From the NCBI RefSeq assembly GCF_006740685.1, contig NZ_CP035425.1, forward strand, positions 1,341,687-1,405,686: a DNA stretch of 64,000 nucleotides, in the 5' to 3' direction. Made by a program: the position numbers and the translations under genes. Source of the DNA: Candidatus Nitrosopumilus sp. SW (GTDB lineage Archaea > Thermoproteota > Nitrososphaeria > Nitrososphaerales > Nitrosopumilaceae). Below the pieces are notes generated by a model. It worked only from the letters and a program-made list of their open reading frames with translations, was not told where the DNA came from and ran no database searches. This document shows, piece by piece, positions 1 through 8,404 of this stretch. Position 1 is the first letter of the stretch. Each line of letters begins with the position of its first letter.

Positions 1-753
1 TGGCCAAAAGGAATGTTACTTTATGGTCCACCTGGAACTGGTAAAACAATGTTAGCAGCTGCAACTGCAAATGAAATGGATGGTTACTTTATCAATGTCG
101 ATGCCTCTTCTATGATGAGTAAGTGGTTAGGTGAAGCAGAAAAGAATGTTTCAAAATTATTTACTATGGCAAGAAGTTATGCTGAAAAAGAAGGCAAACC
201 GGTAATTTTGTTTGTAGATGAAGTTGATTCTCTATTAGGCTCCAGAAACAGTGAGGTTGGTGGAGAAGTTAGAACAAAGAATCAATTCCTAACTGAAATG
301 GATGGTGTTAATGGTAAAGGAAAAGATTTGATGATGTATGTTATTGGTGCTACAAACAAACCATGGAGTCTTGATTGGCCTTTCCTTAGAAGATTCCAAA
401 AAAGAATCTATGTGTCATTGCCTACTCAGGCAGCAAGAGAAAATCTCTTTGAACAATACACTGCTAAACTAAACAAAGACTATAGAGTTAATCCTACTGA
501 ACTAGCAAAAATGTTTGATGGATACAGTGCAAGTGACATCAAGGATGTTTGTCAAGCTGCTCAGATTAAAACAGTACATGAAATTTTCAATGCTCCTGAT
601 TATCATGAACCCATAGAAGGTGAAGAACCAGTACAACCAAGAGAATTGACTACATCTGATTTCAAAAATATTATGGAAAGAAGAAAACCAAGTGTTTCAA
701 CTGAAATGATTCGTGCATATCACAAATGGAGCGAAGAATTCCAAGCACTATAA
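1..753 (+). CDS. cdvC: CdvC/Vps4-type AAA+ ATPase, 3' part
   Basis: The frame is open from base 1, so the start lies outside the window. The visible 250 residues form an AAA+ core: Walker A GPPGTGKT at visible residues 9-16, Walker [11 protein letters not shown] near residue 70, a LRRF arginine-finger region near 127, and a C-terminal helical tail ending in WSEEFQAL. The pattern matches Vps4, whose archaeal form CdvC remodels ESCRT-III-like CdvB filaments during cell division at the membrane. The N-terminal MIT domain that would clinch CdvC is outside the window; another Vps4-like AAA protein is the alternative. The next gene, carA, is unrelated in function. Confidence 0.85.
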   Translation, partial: WPKGMLLYGPPGTGKTMLAAATANEMDGYFINVDASSMMSKWLGEAEKNVSKLFTMARSYAEKEGKPVILFVDEVDSLLGSRNSEVGGEVRTKNQFLTEMDGVNGKGKDLMMYVIGATNKPWSLDWPFLRRFQKRIYVSLPTQAARENLFEQYTAKLNKDYRVNPTELAKMFDGYSASDIKDVCQAAQIKTVHEIFNAPDYHEPIEGEEPVQPRELTTSDFKNIMERRKPSVSTEMIRAYHKWSEEFQAL

Positions 754-827
754 TCAAAATTTTTGCGATCAAAAATTATCATTCTTAATACTCACAAAAC
801 TTAAATTCACTTTCTTGCGGACTTTAC

Positions 828-832
828 GAGGG
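828..832 (+). promoter_or_regulatory. Shine-Dalgarno-like GAGGG before the carA ATA codon
   Basis: GAGGG lies 5 nt before an ATA codon at 838 that begins the conserved CarA N-terminus. No ATG, GTG or TTG occurs in frame between the upstream stop at 802-804 and the ATG at 967, so this motif is the main local evidence for where translation starts. Confidence 0.5.
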
Positions 833-837
833 TCACG

Positions 838-1977
838 ATAACTACAAAGAAATCAATCCACGCAAACAAGCATGGAAAGCTGATCTTTGATGATGGAACT
901 GTTTTTGAAGGCCAAGGTTTTGGTTACTCGACGACTGTTTTTGGTGAAATTGTCTTTAACACTGGTATGGTTGGTTATACTGAAGCACTAACTGATCCTT
1001 CCTATAATGGTCAAATTCTAACTCTGACATATCCTCTTGTTGGAAATTATGGTGTACCCGATCCAGAAATTAAAGACGAGGATGGAATTCCAAAATTCTT
1101 TGAATCTGATGTTATGCAAATCAGGGGACTTGTAGTTCATGAACTCTCATTGACTGCAAGTCATTGGAATCTCAAAATGACTTTGGATGAATGGATGTAT
1201 AATGAAAAAGTACCTGGAATCTCTGGCATTGATACTCGTGCCATAACCAAGAAACTCCGAAGTAGCGGTGTTATGATGGCTGCTCTTGTCGTATCTGATG
1301 AAGAAATCGATGTTGAAAAAATCAAAAAAGAACTAGCAGAGGCAACTGATTACAATTCTGAAAAATTTATGGATTCAGTTTCAACTAAAGAAGAAAAAAT
1401 CTACGGAAATGATTCTGAATCTGTTGTGGTAATTGATACTGGTGCAAAAAATGCTATTGTACGAAATGTACGAGAATTAGGATACAAAGCAATTGTTGTT
1501 CCATGGGATACTCCTTATGAGAAAGTAATGTCTCACAATCCAAAAGGTGTGGTTTTAAGTAGTGGTCCCGGTGACCCACAAAACTGTCCTGCAACTGTTG
1601 ATACTGCAAAAAAATTAATTGAAAATAATGTTCCTACATTAGGAATTTGTTTAGGTGCACAAATAATTGGTCTTGCTGGAAATACTGAAACTTACAAACT
1701 AAAATACGGGCATCGTGGACAAAACAAACCTTGTATTAATTTGGACACAAATCAGGTTTATGTTACGAGCCAAAACCACGGTTATGGAATAAAACCTGAA
1801 TCTCTAGAAAAATCTGATTTTAAATTATGGTTTACAAATGCAGATGATAAAACAGTTGAGGGAATAAAACATAAAACACAGAATTGCATTGCAGTTCAAT
1901 TCCATCCAGAAGCTGCACCTGGTCCTTTTGATTGTAAATATGTCTTTGAAGAACTTAAAAAATTAATGGAGAAATAA
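838..1977 (+). CDS. carA: Carbamoyl-phosphate synthase small subunit (glutamine amidotransferase)
   Basis: CarA hydrolyses glutamine and passes ammonia to CarB to make carbamoyl phosphate for pyrimidines and arginine. The N-terminal CPSase domain (DGTVFEGQGFG, GEIVFNTGM, DPSY) is followed by a class I glutaminase with nucleophile motif GICLGAQIIG and the His-Glu pair in VQFHPEAAPG. The first in-frame ATG is at 967, but conserved CarA sequence continues upstream of it (codons for DGTVFEG and GEIVFNTG), so translation must begin earlier. The only sensible position is ATA at 838, after GAGGG, giving 379 aa, normal for CarA. ACG at 835 is an alternative. carB follows after 3 nt, so the pair is one operon. 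Confidence 0.93.
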   Translation: MTTKKSIHANKHGKLIFDDGTVFEGQGFGYSTTVFGEIVFNTGMVGYTEALTDPSYNGQILTLTYPLVGNYGVPDPEIKDEDGIPKFFESDVMQIRGLVVHELSLTASHWNLKMTLDEWMYNEKVPGISGIDTRAITKKLRSSGVMMAALVVSDEEIDVEKIKKELAEATDYNSEKFMDSVSTKEEKIYGNDSESVVVIDTGAKNAIVRNVRELGYKAIVVPWDTPYEKVMSHNPKGVVLSSGPGDPQNCPATVDTAKKLIENNVPTLGICLGAQIIGLAGNTETYKLKYGHRGQNKPCINLDTNQVYVTSQNHGYGIKPESLEKSDFKLWFTNADDKTVEGIKHKTQNCIAVQFHPEAAPGPFDCKYVFEELKKLMEK

Positions 1978-1980
1978 AAA

Positions 1981-4900
1981 TTGCCAAAAAATGAATCTCT
2001 AAAAAAAATCCTTGTGTTAGGAAGTGGTGCAATCAAAATTGGCGAAGCAGGAGAATTTGATTATTCTGGAAGTCAATGTCTAAAAGCAATTCAAGAAGAT
2101 GGAATCAAAAGTGTCCTGATTAATCCAAACATTGCAACAATTCAAACAGATACTAGATTTGCAGACCAAGTCTACCTCTTACCTGTGACTCCAAAATATG
2201 TTGAATCCATTGTAGAAAAAGAAAGACCTGATGGAATCATGTTGGCCTATGGTGGTCAGACTGCTTTGAATTGTGGTGTCAAACTTGAAGAGGCGGGTGT
2301 TCTACAAAAGTATGGGGTCAGTGTCCTTGGAACCCAGGTACAAGGCATCAAAAATACTGAAGACAGACAGCTTTTCAAAGATCAAATGAATGAGGCTGGA
2401 GTTCCTGTACTCAAAAGTAAGACTGTGACAAACTTTGATGATGCAAAGAAAATAGCTGAAGAATTAACCTATCCTGTAATCATACGTGTAGCCTATACTC
2501 TTGGTGGACGTGGTGGTGGTATTGCCCACAATGAGATTGAATTACATGAAATTGTTGAACGGGGCCTAAAAGCAAGTCTTGTAGGTCAGGTTCTAATTGA
2601 AGAATACATTGGTCATTGGAAACAAATTGAATATGAAGTCATGCAAGATTATGATGGCAATAATGTAATTGTGTGTAATATGGAAAATGTTCTTTCAATG
2701 AAAGTTCATACGGGTGATAACATCGTAGTTGCACCTTCTCAAACTATTGATAACCATGAATATCACATGTTACGTTCAGCAGCATTACGTGCAACAAAAC
2801 ATGTTGGTATTGTCGGTGAATGTAATATTCAATATGCATTAGATGCTGATTCTGATAGATATGTTGCTATTGAAATTAATCCTCGTCTTTCACGTTCATC
2901 TGCTCTTGCAAGTAAAGCAACTGGATATCCTCTTGCATACATGTCTGCAAAAATTGGTTTGGGTTACAATTTATCTGAACTAGTAAATAGAATTACAAAA
3001 AGCACTACTGCTTGTTTTGAACCCTCACTTGATTATGTTGTTTGTAAACATCCAAGATGGGATTTCTCAAAATTTGAGCTTGTAAATCGTAAACTTGGAG
3101 TTACCATGAAATCTGTTGGAGAAGTTATGGCAGTTGGCAGAACCTTTGAAGAATCATTACAAAAGGCAATCAGAATGCTTGATATTGGAAATGATGGACT
3201 TGTTTTGAATCGTACAAACGGACAAAAATACACTGAAGAAGAAATTGAATACAAACTTTCACATCATGATGATCAAATATTGTATAATGTTGCAATTGCA
3301 CTGAAGATGGGAATCTCTGTTGATAGAATCTACAAACTATCTGCAATTGATCCTTGGTTTATCGAAAAAATCCAAAACATAGTAGATACTGAATCTAAAC
3401 TCAAAGAATCAGAACTTGATGAATCTATGATGTGGACTGCCAAAAAGATGGGCTTTTCAGACAAGCAGATTGCACGAGTTAAGGACAAGACTCCTGATGA
3501 AGTACGTGAAATACGTAAGAAACTAGGCGTGATTCCTGCTGTAAAACAAATTGACACACTGGCTGCAGAATGGCCTGCTGTTACAAACTATCTTTATCTT
3601 ACATATGGTGGCAATTCTAATGATATTGAGGTTCCTTCAGATGAAAAAGGAATACTCGTTGTTGGTGCTGGTCCATATCGAATTGGAAGCAGTGTGGAGT
3701 TTGATTGGGGAACTGTCAACATGGTATGGGGTCTTCAAGAAAATGGTGAAAAAAATGTTTCAGTAGTTAATTGTAATCCTGAAACAGTTTCAACTGATTA
3801 TGATATTTGTACAAGATTATACTTTGAAGAATTAACTCAAGAAAGGATTCTTGACATTACAGAATTTGAAAATCCAAAAGGTGTAATCACTTGCGTTGGT
3901 GGACAAACTGCAAATAATTTGACTCCTGGTCTTGCACAACATGGGATCAACATTATGGGAACAAGTGCAATAGATGTTGATAGAGCTGAAGACCGCTCAA
4001 AATTCAGTGCTGAACTTGATAAACTACACATACAACAACCAAAATGGCAAGCATTTTCAAATCTTAACGAAGCAAAAAACTTTGCACAAGAAGTTGGATT
4101 TCCTGTAATTGTTAGACCTTCATACGTTTTGTCTGGTGCTGCCATGAAAGTTGTTTGGTCTCAAGATGAATTAAAAACATATGTAAAAGAAGCAACAGAT
4201 GTTTCTCCTGATCATCCAGTTGTAATCTCAAAATTCATGCTAAATTCACTTGAAGTTGATGTTGATGGAATTAGTAATGGAAAAGAAGTTGTAATTGGTG
4301 CAATAGTTGAACATATTGATTCAGCTGGTGTTCACTCTGGTGATGCAATGATGTGTATTCCCCCTTGGAGATTAAACAACAAAATTATAGAAACTATTAA
4401 TGATTATACTAAAAAAATAGCATTAACATTTAATGTCAAAGGTCCTTTCAATTTACAGTTCCTAATTCACGATGACCATGTTTATGTAATCGAACTGAAC
4501 ATTCGTGCATCTCGTTCTATGCCTTTTGTTTCAAAATTAGTAAAAACTAACCTGATTTCACTGGCATCTAAGGCTATTTTGGATAAACCACTTCCTAAAA
4601 TCCCTGAAAATAAATGGCAAAAGATTCACAACTATGGAATCAAAGTACCTCAATTCTCATTCATGCAATTAGATGGTGCTGATATTGCATTGGGAGTAGA
4701 AATGCAATCCACCGGTGAGGCTGCATGTTTTGGTGATAGTTTCTATGATGCTTTATCCAAAGGGCTAACTTCTGTTGGATATAATCTTCCTGATAAGGGA
4801 ACAGCACTTGTAACCGTTGGCGGTGCTACAAATAAAGAAAAACTCTTGCCAAGCATTGACAAGCTAAAACAATTAGGATTCAAAATTTTGGCAACAGAAC

Positions 4901-5223
4901 ATACTGCAGAATTCTTTGAAGAAAAAATCGGTGATGTTGAAATTGTACACAAGATTTCAGAACCAGAACGAAAACCAAACATTTCTGATCTACTTTATGA
5001 GAAAAAGATTGACTTTATCATAAACATCCCAAGTACACTATCTTTGGAAAAATATGTTGGAATGCTTGATGATGAATACCAAATAAGAAGAAAGGCTTTG
5101 GAGTTGGGAATTCCTGTTCTTACTACTATTGAATTGGCAGACTCTTTTGTTAAAACACTTGAGTGGCTACAGAACAATGAAACAACAAAAAATCCAATTG
5201 AACCTTATGATACTATTGAATAA
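1981..5223 (+). CDS. carB: Carbamoyl-phosphate synthase large subunit
   Basis: CarB (1,080 aa, TTG start, 3 nt after carA) carries the two ATP-grasp halves typical of the large subunit. The first opens with VLGSGAIKIGEAGEFDYSG, the second with VVGAGPYRIGSSVEFDWG near residue 560, and each has its own carbamate or carboxyphosphate ATP-binding region, for example LGGRGGGIA in half 1 and LSGAAMKVV in half 2. The C-terminal ~150 residues form the MGS-like allosteric domain (ALVTVGGATNKEKLLPSI onward). The length is full and no domain is missing. With CarA it forms the heterodimer that makes carbamoyl phosphate from glutamine, bicarbonate and two ATP. Its stop abuts the stop of a convergent phosphoesterase gene. 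Confidence 0.97.
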   Translation: MPKNESLKKILVLGSGAIKIGEAGEFDYSGSQCLKAIQEDGIKSVLINPNIATIQTDTRFADQVYLLPVTPKYVESIVEKERPDGIMLAYGGQTALNCGVKLEEAGVLQKYGVSVLGTQVQGIKNTEDRQLFKDQMNEAGVPVLKSKTVTNFDDAKKIAEELTYPVIIRVAYTLGGRGGGIAHNEIELHEIVERGLKASLVGQVLIEEYIGHWKQIEYEVMQDYDGNNVIVCNMENVLSMKVHTGDNIVVAPSQTIDNHEYHMLRSAALRATKHVGIVGECNIQYALDADSDRYVAIEINPRLSRSSALASKATGYPLAYMSAKIGLGYNLSELVNRITKSTTACFEPSLDYVVCKHPRWDFSKFELVNRKLGVTMKSVGEVMAVGRTFEESLQKAIRMLDIGNDGLVLNRTNGQKYTEEEIEYKLSHHDDQILYNVAIALKMGISVDRIYKLSAIDPWFIEKIQNIVDTESKLKESELDESMMWTAKKMGFSDKQIARVKDKTPDEVREIRKKLGVIPAVKQIDTLAAEWPAVTNYLYLTYGGNSNDIEVPSDEKGILVVGAGPYRIGSSVEFDWGTVNMVWGLQENGEKNVSVVNCNPETVSTDYDICTRLYFEELTQERILDITEFENPKGVITCVGGQTANNLTPGLAQHGINIMGTSAIDVDRAEDRSKFSAELDKLHIQQPKWQAFSNLNEAKNFAQEVGFPVIVRPSYVLSGAAMKVVWSQDELKTYVKEATDVSPDHPVVISKFMLNSLEVDVDGISNGKEVVIGAIVEHIDSAGVHSGDAMMCIPPWRLNNKIIETINDYTKKIALTFNVKGPFNLQFLIHDDHVYVIELNIRASRSMPFVSKLVKTNLISLASKAILDKPLPKIPENKWQKIHNYGIKVPQFSFMQLDGADIALGVEMQSTGEAACFGDSFYDALSKGLTSVGYNLPDKGTALVTVGGATNKEKLLPSIDKLKQLGFKILATEHTAEFFEEKIGDVEIVHKISEPERKPNISDLLYEKKIDFIINIPSTLSLEKYVGMLDDEYQIRRKALELGIPVLTTIELADSFVKTLEWLQNNETTKNPIEPYDTIE

Positions 5224-5979
5224 TTACCCTAAAACCTGATCAATGATTGATTCATTTCCAATTATTGTTCCATCCAGTGTAACAATTCTTGCTTTTGCAA
5301 CTGATTTTATTCTGTCAATTATTGGAGAAATTGATTTTTTGTATTTTTTTCTATGTGTGGCGTAAAAGTATTTGTTAAATGAGGGAATTATGGTAATTTC
5401 TAACTCTCCTGATTTGTTTGGAAAAATTTTTTCTTTTTCAATCTTCATTGAAACCCAAACTCTTTGTCCGTTTATCACAGAATCTTCTTGAAAAAATACT
5501 GGATGTACATGTCCCATAATGATCTTATCTACATGCGAAAAATTCTCTGATGGCATTGTATGTCCATGAGTCAACAATGTATTTTCTTCAACAATTCCTG
5601 TTGAACTAATCATTGTAATATTTTGAGGAACAAGTCTGGAAATATTTGCATCATGATTTCCTGGAACCAGAACCACTTCACATTTTTTGCTAATTTTCTC
5701 AAAAAACATTGGAATCTCATCCCATTCGCTTTTTGAAATACTTTTGACGCTTGATTTTACATCTCCAAGCAAAATTACTGAATCAGGTTTTTCTGTATCT
5801 ATCATTTGAGATAGTTCTTCAATTGTTTCATTTATTGTGGAATTTTTTCCAATGAAAATTTCATTTGATGCCATACTACTCTCAAATCCTATATGAAGAT
5901 CTGTTACAACAAGATGCTTTTTCTCTCCTTCCAAAACCAGTGCTGGTTTTGATGGTATGATCCTAGTTTGTAACATCAA
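5224..5979 (-). CDS. Archaeal calcineurin-like metallophosphoesterase
   Basis: This 251-aa protein carries the metallophosphoesterase metal-ligand motifs in order: DLHIG (~27-31), GD in LLGDVK (~97), GNHD (~136-139), and two His motifs, LTHGH (~165) and GHVHP (~183). The order and spacing match the archaeal/YfcE-like phosphoesterase group with a dinuclear metal centre, acting on an unknown phosphodiester substrate. It lacks a signal peptide and should be cytoplasmic. Its stop codon directly adjoins that of carB on the opposite strand. Substrate cannot be read from sequence; related archaeal proteins are often annotated as DNA-repair-associated, but nothing here proves that. Confidence 0.85.
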   Translation of the reverse strand: MMLQTRIIPSKPALVLEGEKKHLVVTDLHIGFESSMASNEIFIGKNSTINETIEELSQMIDTEKPDSVILLGDVKSSVKSISKSEWDEIPMFFEKISKKCEVVLVPGNHDANISRLVPQNITMISSTGIVEENTLLTHGHTMPSENFSHVDKIIMGHVHPVFFQEDSVINGQRVWVSMKIEKEKIFPNKSGELEITIIPSFNKYFYATHRKKYKKSISPIIDRIKSVAKARIVTLDGTIIGNESIIDQVLG

Positions 5980-6010
5980 AGTTATACTGCAGATATCTGA
6001 TTAAATTCTT

Positions 6011-6313
6011 GTGAACAAAGATCCTGATAGAATTGAATCTCTAGTTTCAGAAAAACGAGTAAAATTACATGTTTTTGAGCCTAGTCAAAGGAAAATTTGG
6101 ACTGTTGTTGGTAAAGGGGAAGAGCATTGGGTTGATCCAACTGGTCTTTATTGCTCTTGTCCTGGATTTTATTTTGGTAAATTAAATGGAAAAGATACCT
6201 GTTATCATTTAGATTCTGTAAAACTTGCTCAAAGTGAAAACAAATTTGAAAAAATTATTTTTTCTGATGATGAGTTTTCTGATTTTCTTTCAGGATTACT
6301 TTCAGATTTGTAA
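6011..6313 (+). CDS. SWIM zinc-finger protein
   Basis: A 100-aa protein with a GTG start 31 nt from the divergent phosphoesterase start. Its centre holds the SWIM pattern CxCx(n)CxH, seen as CSCPGFYFG followed by DTCYHLDS, the zinc-binding fold used for DNA or protein contact. In archaea, small stand-alone SWIM proteins are sometimes linked to recombination (the Sws1-type), but no RadA-related gene is adjacent here. The flanking regions are a basic N-terminus and an acidic C-terminal tail (FSDDEFSDFL). The zinc site is clear; the role is unknown. Confidence 0.8.
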   Translation: MNKDPDRIESLVSEKRVKLHVFEPSQRKIWTVVGKGEEHWVDPTGLYCSCPGFYFGKLNGKDTCYHLDSVKLAQSENKFEKIIFSDDEFSDFLSGLLSDL

Positions 6314-6361
6314 TTATTTTTTATTCGAATGTATTAATAACTAGAAAATTTATTGGGAAAT

Positions 6362-6613
6362 ATGGATGATGCACAACAAAACTCTGAAATTGAAAAAATT
6401 GCTAATCTAATGGTACATGATGGTATTTCTCCAGATGAACAGGATTCTGGAAAATTAGAAAAATACAAAAATCAAATCATGGAAGACTGTAATCTAAATG
6501 ATGATGATGCCATGAAACTAGTTTATGAGACATTGTTGTTTAGAAAATTAAAAAGTTCAGATTCTGGTGACCTTTTAGACAAAGGTTCTGATTTTGGTGC
6601 TGGATTTAGTTAA
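6362..6613 (+). CDS. Small acidic conserved-type hypothetical protein
   Basis: The ATG at 6362 gives 83 aa; an upstream TTG at 6353 adds only three residues (MGN), so the ATG is preferred. The protein is acidic and probably helical, with many Asp/Glu, and ends in a Gly/Phe stretch (GSDFGAGFS). No known motif, cysteine pair or membrane segment is visible. It stops 2 nt before the stop of the convergent gene at 6616. Nothing in the context suggests a function. Confidence 0.65.
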   Translation: MDDAQQNSEIEKIANLMVHDGISPDEQDSGKLEKYKNQIMEDCNLNDDDAMKLVYETLLFRKLKSSDSGDLLDKGSDFGAGFS

Positions 6614-6615
6614 TC

Positions 6616-6918
6616 TTATTCTAATGGAATAGATTCAACATCTTCTTTTGAAACACCTTTCCATAACCCAATCATACCTTCAGGTTCTACTTCTTCAACT
6701 TTGGTTATTTGTTGAATCTTGATTTGATTTGGTGCTGGTCCTGGTGGCCATAATTGAACCATGTAATCTCCTACATTGCCCACTTTTGTTGGAATTCCCA
6801 TGGTGATCTTTGCTTCAGAACAACCTTTTGCAGTCAAAACATCAGTTGCTTTTTGTTTGAGATCCATTTTTCCATGCAAGAAAAGAAAAAAATCCTTTTG
6901 TGTATCAATTTCTGTCAT
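6616..6918 (-). CDS. Hypothetical protein, 100 aa
   Basis: A short soluble protein with a helical N-terminal third and a Pro-rich central loop (QLWPPGPAPNQ), then a beta-rich C-terminal part. No catalytic motif, cysteine pair or membrane segment is evident. It converges on the acidic protein gene at 6362 and is divergent from the atpF gene at 7008. Composition and codon use resemble the neighbours, so it looks native. Function unknown. Confidence 0.65.
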   Translation of the reverse strand: MTEIDTQKDFFLFLHGKMDLKQKATDVLTAKGCSEAKITMGIPTKVGNVGDYMVQLWPPGPAPNQIKIQQITKVEEVEPEGMIGLWKGVSKEDVESIPLE

Positions 6919-7007
6919 GAAATTACTAAATTTTTAAACTAAATCAACCTTTCCTGATCTACTATCTTCCAAAAAGGGTTAAATTAGAATGGGCAAAAAT
7001 TGAATTT

Positions 7008-7301
7008 GTGAAAATATTCACTGTGGGAAGCAAATCATTTGTAACCAGTTTTCAGTTAGCCGGCGTTCCGGGCATCATTTCTGAATCTCCTCAAAAAGCT
7101 TTAGAAGATATTCGGAAATTAACTGATGATTCTGATGTGGGATTGGTTCTAGTTAGTGATGATATTACCGAATCAATCAATGATGAGTTAACTGCATTAA
7201 GAGCTGAAAAATCTACTTTGGTATTTGCATTACCTGCAACAGGAAGTGAAAAAACTGAAGTTGATTATAGGGTAATGTTGAAGAAAATCCTCGGCGTTTA
7301 A
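7008..7301 (+). CDS. atpF: A-type (V-type) ATP synthase subunit F
   Basis: This 97-aa protein (GTG start) begins MKIFTVGSKSFVTSFQLAGV and continues with GLVLVSDDI and the C-terminal hydrophobic strand LVFALPATGSEK. That is the CheY-like fold of archaeal/vacuolar ATPase subunit F, which sits on the central stalk of the A1 sector and helps regulate coupling of ATP synthesis and rotation. Length is normal. No other ATPase subunit gene lies in the window, so the F subunit is unlinked from the main operon or at its edge. The call rests on whole-sequence resemblance, as the subunit has no catalytic residue. Confidence 0.85.
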   Translation: MKIFTVGSKSFVTSFQLAGVPGIISESPQKALEDIRKLTDDSDVGLVLVSDDITESINDELTALRAEKSTLVFALPATGSEKTEVDYRVMLKKILGV

Positions 7302-7338
7302 TTTAATCTACTTATACTCAATTTTCTTATGACCAATC

Positions 7339-8367
7339 ATGAAAACTGCATCTGTCAAAGAACCATCTGTAATTTCTATAAGTGAAACAGAAAATCCTTC
7401 TTTGGAATCTGGTGATATTTTAGTTCAGATGCATGCATGTGGAATCTGTGGTTCTGATTTGGAAAAAGTATTTGGTCAATACGGACAACCTTCAATGCGC
7501 TTGGGTCATGAACCTGCTGGTGTTGTCTTAGATGTTGGCTCTGATGTAACTGAATTCAAAAAAGGTGATAGAGTATTTACTCATCATCACGTTCCTTGTT
7601 ATGATTGTCATTTCTGTAATCATGGAAACGAAACAATGTGCAAAAAATACTATGAAACTAATCTATCTCCTTGTGGTTTGTCTGAACAATATGTGGTCCC
7701 TGCATGGAATGTCTCTCATGGGGGTGTATTGAAAATATCTGACTCTCTAAGTTTTGAAGAGGCTGCAATGATTGAACCACTTGCATGTTGTGTTCGGGCT
7801 TGGACCAAATATCATTATCAAGAAGGAGACAGTGCTGCAATATTTGGAGTTGGTCCTACTGGAATGATGCATGTGATGCTTGCCCAAGCAAAAAAATTCT
7901 CAAAAATTTTCTGTTTTGATGTTAATGATTTTAGATTGGACTTTGCAAAAAAATTCAATGTTACAGAATCTATCAACTCTACTGATGAAACTAGGAAACA
8001 AAAAATCTATGATCATACTGATAATAGAGGAGTAGATGTAGCTATTGTTGCAACTAGTAGTCTTAAAGCTCTTGATGATGCAATTGATATGGTTAGAAAG
8101 GGAGGCTCTGTAATGATGTTTGGTGTTCCTTCAAAAGGTGCAAAAATGGATTTAGATATGAGTAAAATCTATTCAAAAGAAATTACTCTTGTAACTAGTT
8201 ATGCTGCATCTGATAATGACACCAAAGAGGCATTGAATCTAATTGAATCCTCTCAAATTGATGTCAAACAATTAATCACCCATACTTATCCAATTAATGA
8301 TACTCAGAAAGCATTTGATCATGCACGTAGTGGTGAAAATGCAATGAAAATAATTATTACAAAATGA
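7339..8367 (+). CDS. Zinc-dependent medium-chain alcohol/threonine dehydrogenase
   Basis: A 342-aa medium-chain dehydrogenase. Catalytic-zinc residues are visible as C37 in CGICGSD and H57-E58 in GHEPAG; the structural zinc loop supplies C87, C90, C93 and C101. The Rossmann domain starts at IFGVGPTGMMH (~172). The enzyme should oxidise a secondary alcohol or sugar/polyol with NAD(P)+, in the cytoplasm. L-threonine dehydrogenase or sorbitol dehydrogenase are the closest familiar types, but substrate cannot be set from sequence. The COG1830 aldolase gene follows after 37 nt on the same strand and may share the transcript. Confidence 0.85.
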   Translation: MKTASVKEPSVISISETENPSLESGDILVQMHACGICGSDLEKVFGQYGQPSMRLGHEPAGVVLDVGSDVTEFKKGDRVFTHHHVPCYDCHFCNHGNETMCKKYYETNLSPCGLSEQYVVPAWNVSHGGVLKISDSLSFEEAAMIEPLACCVRAWTKYHYQEGDSAAIFGVGPTGMMHVMLAQAKKFSKIFCFDVNDFRLDFAKKFNVTESINSTDETRKQKIYDHTDNRGVDVAIVATSSLKALDDAIDMVRKGGSVMMFGVPSKGAKMDLDMSKIYSKEITLVTSYAASDNDTKEALNLIESSQIDVKQLITHTYPINDTQKAFDHARSGENAMKIIITK

Positions 8368-8404
8368 GAAAGGCTTAAGAAAGGCATTTCAAATTCGATG
8401 GAAT

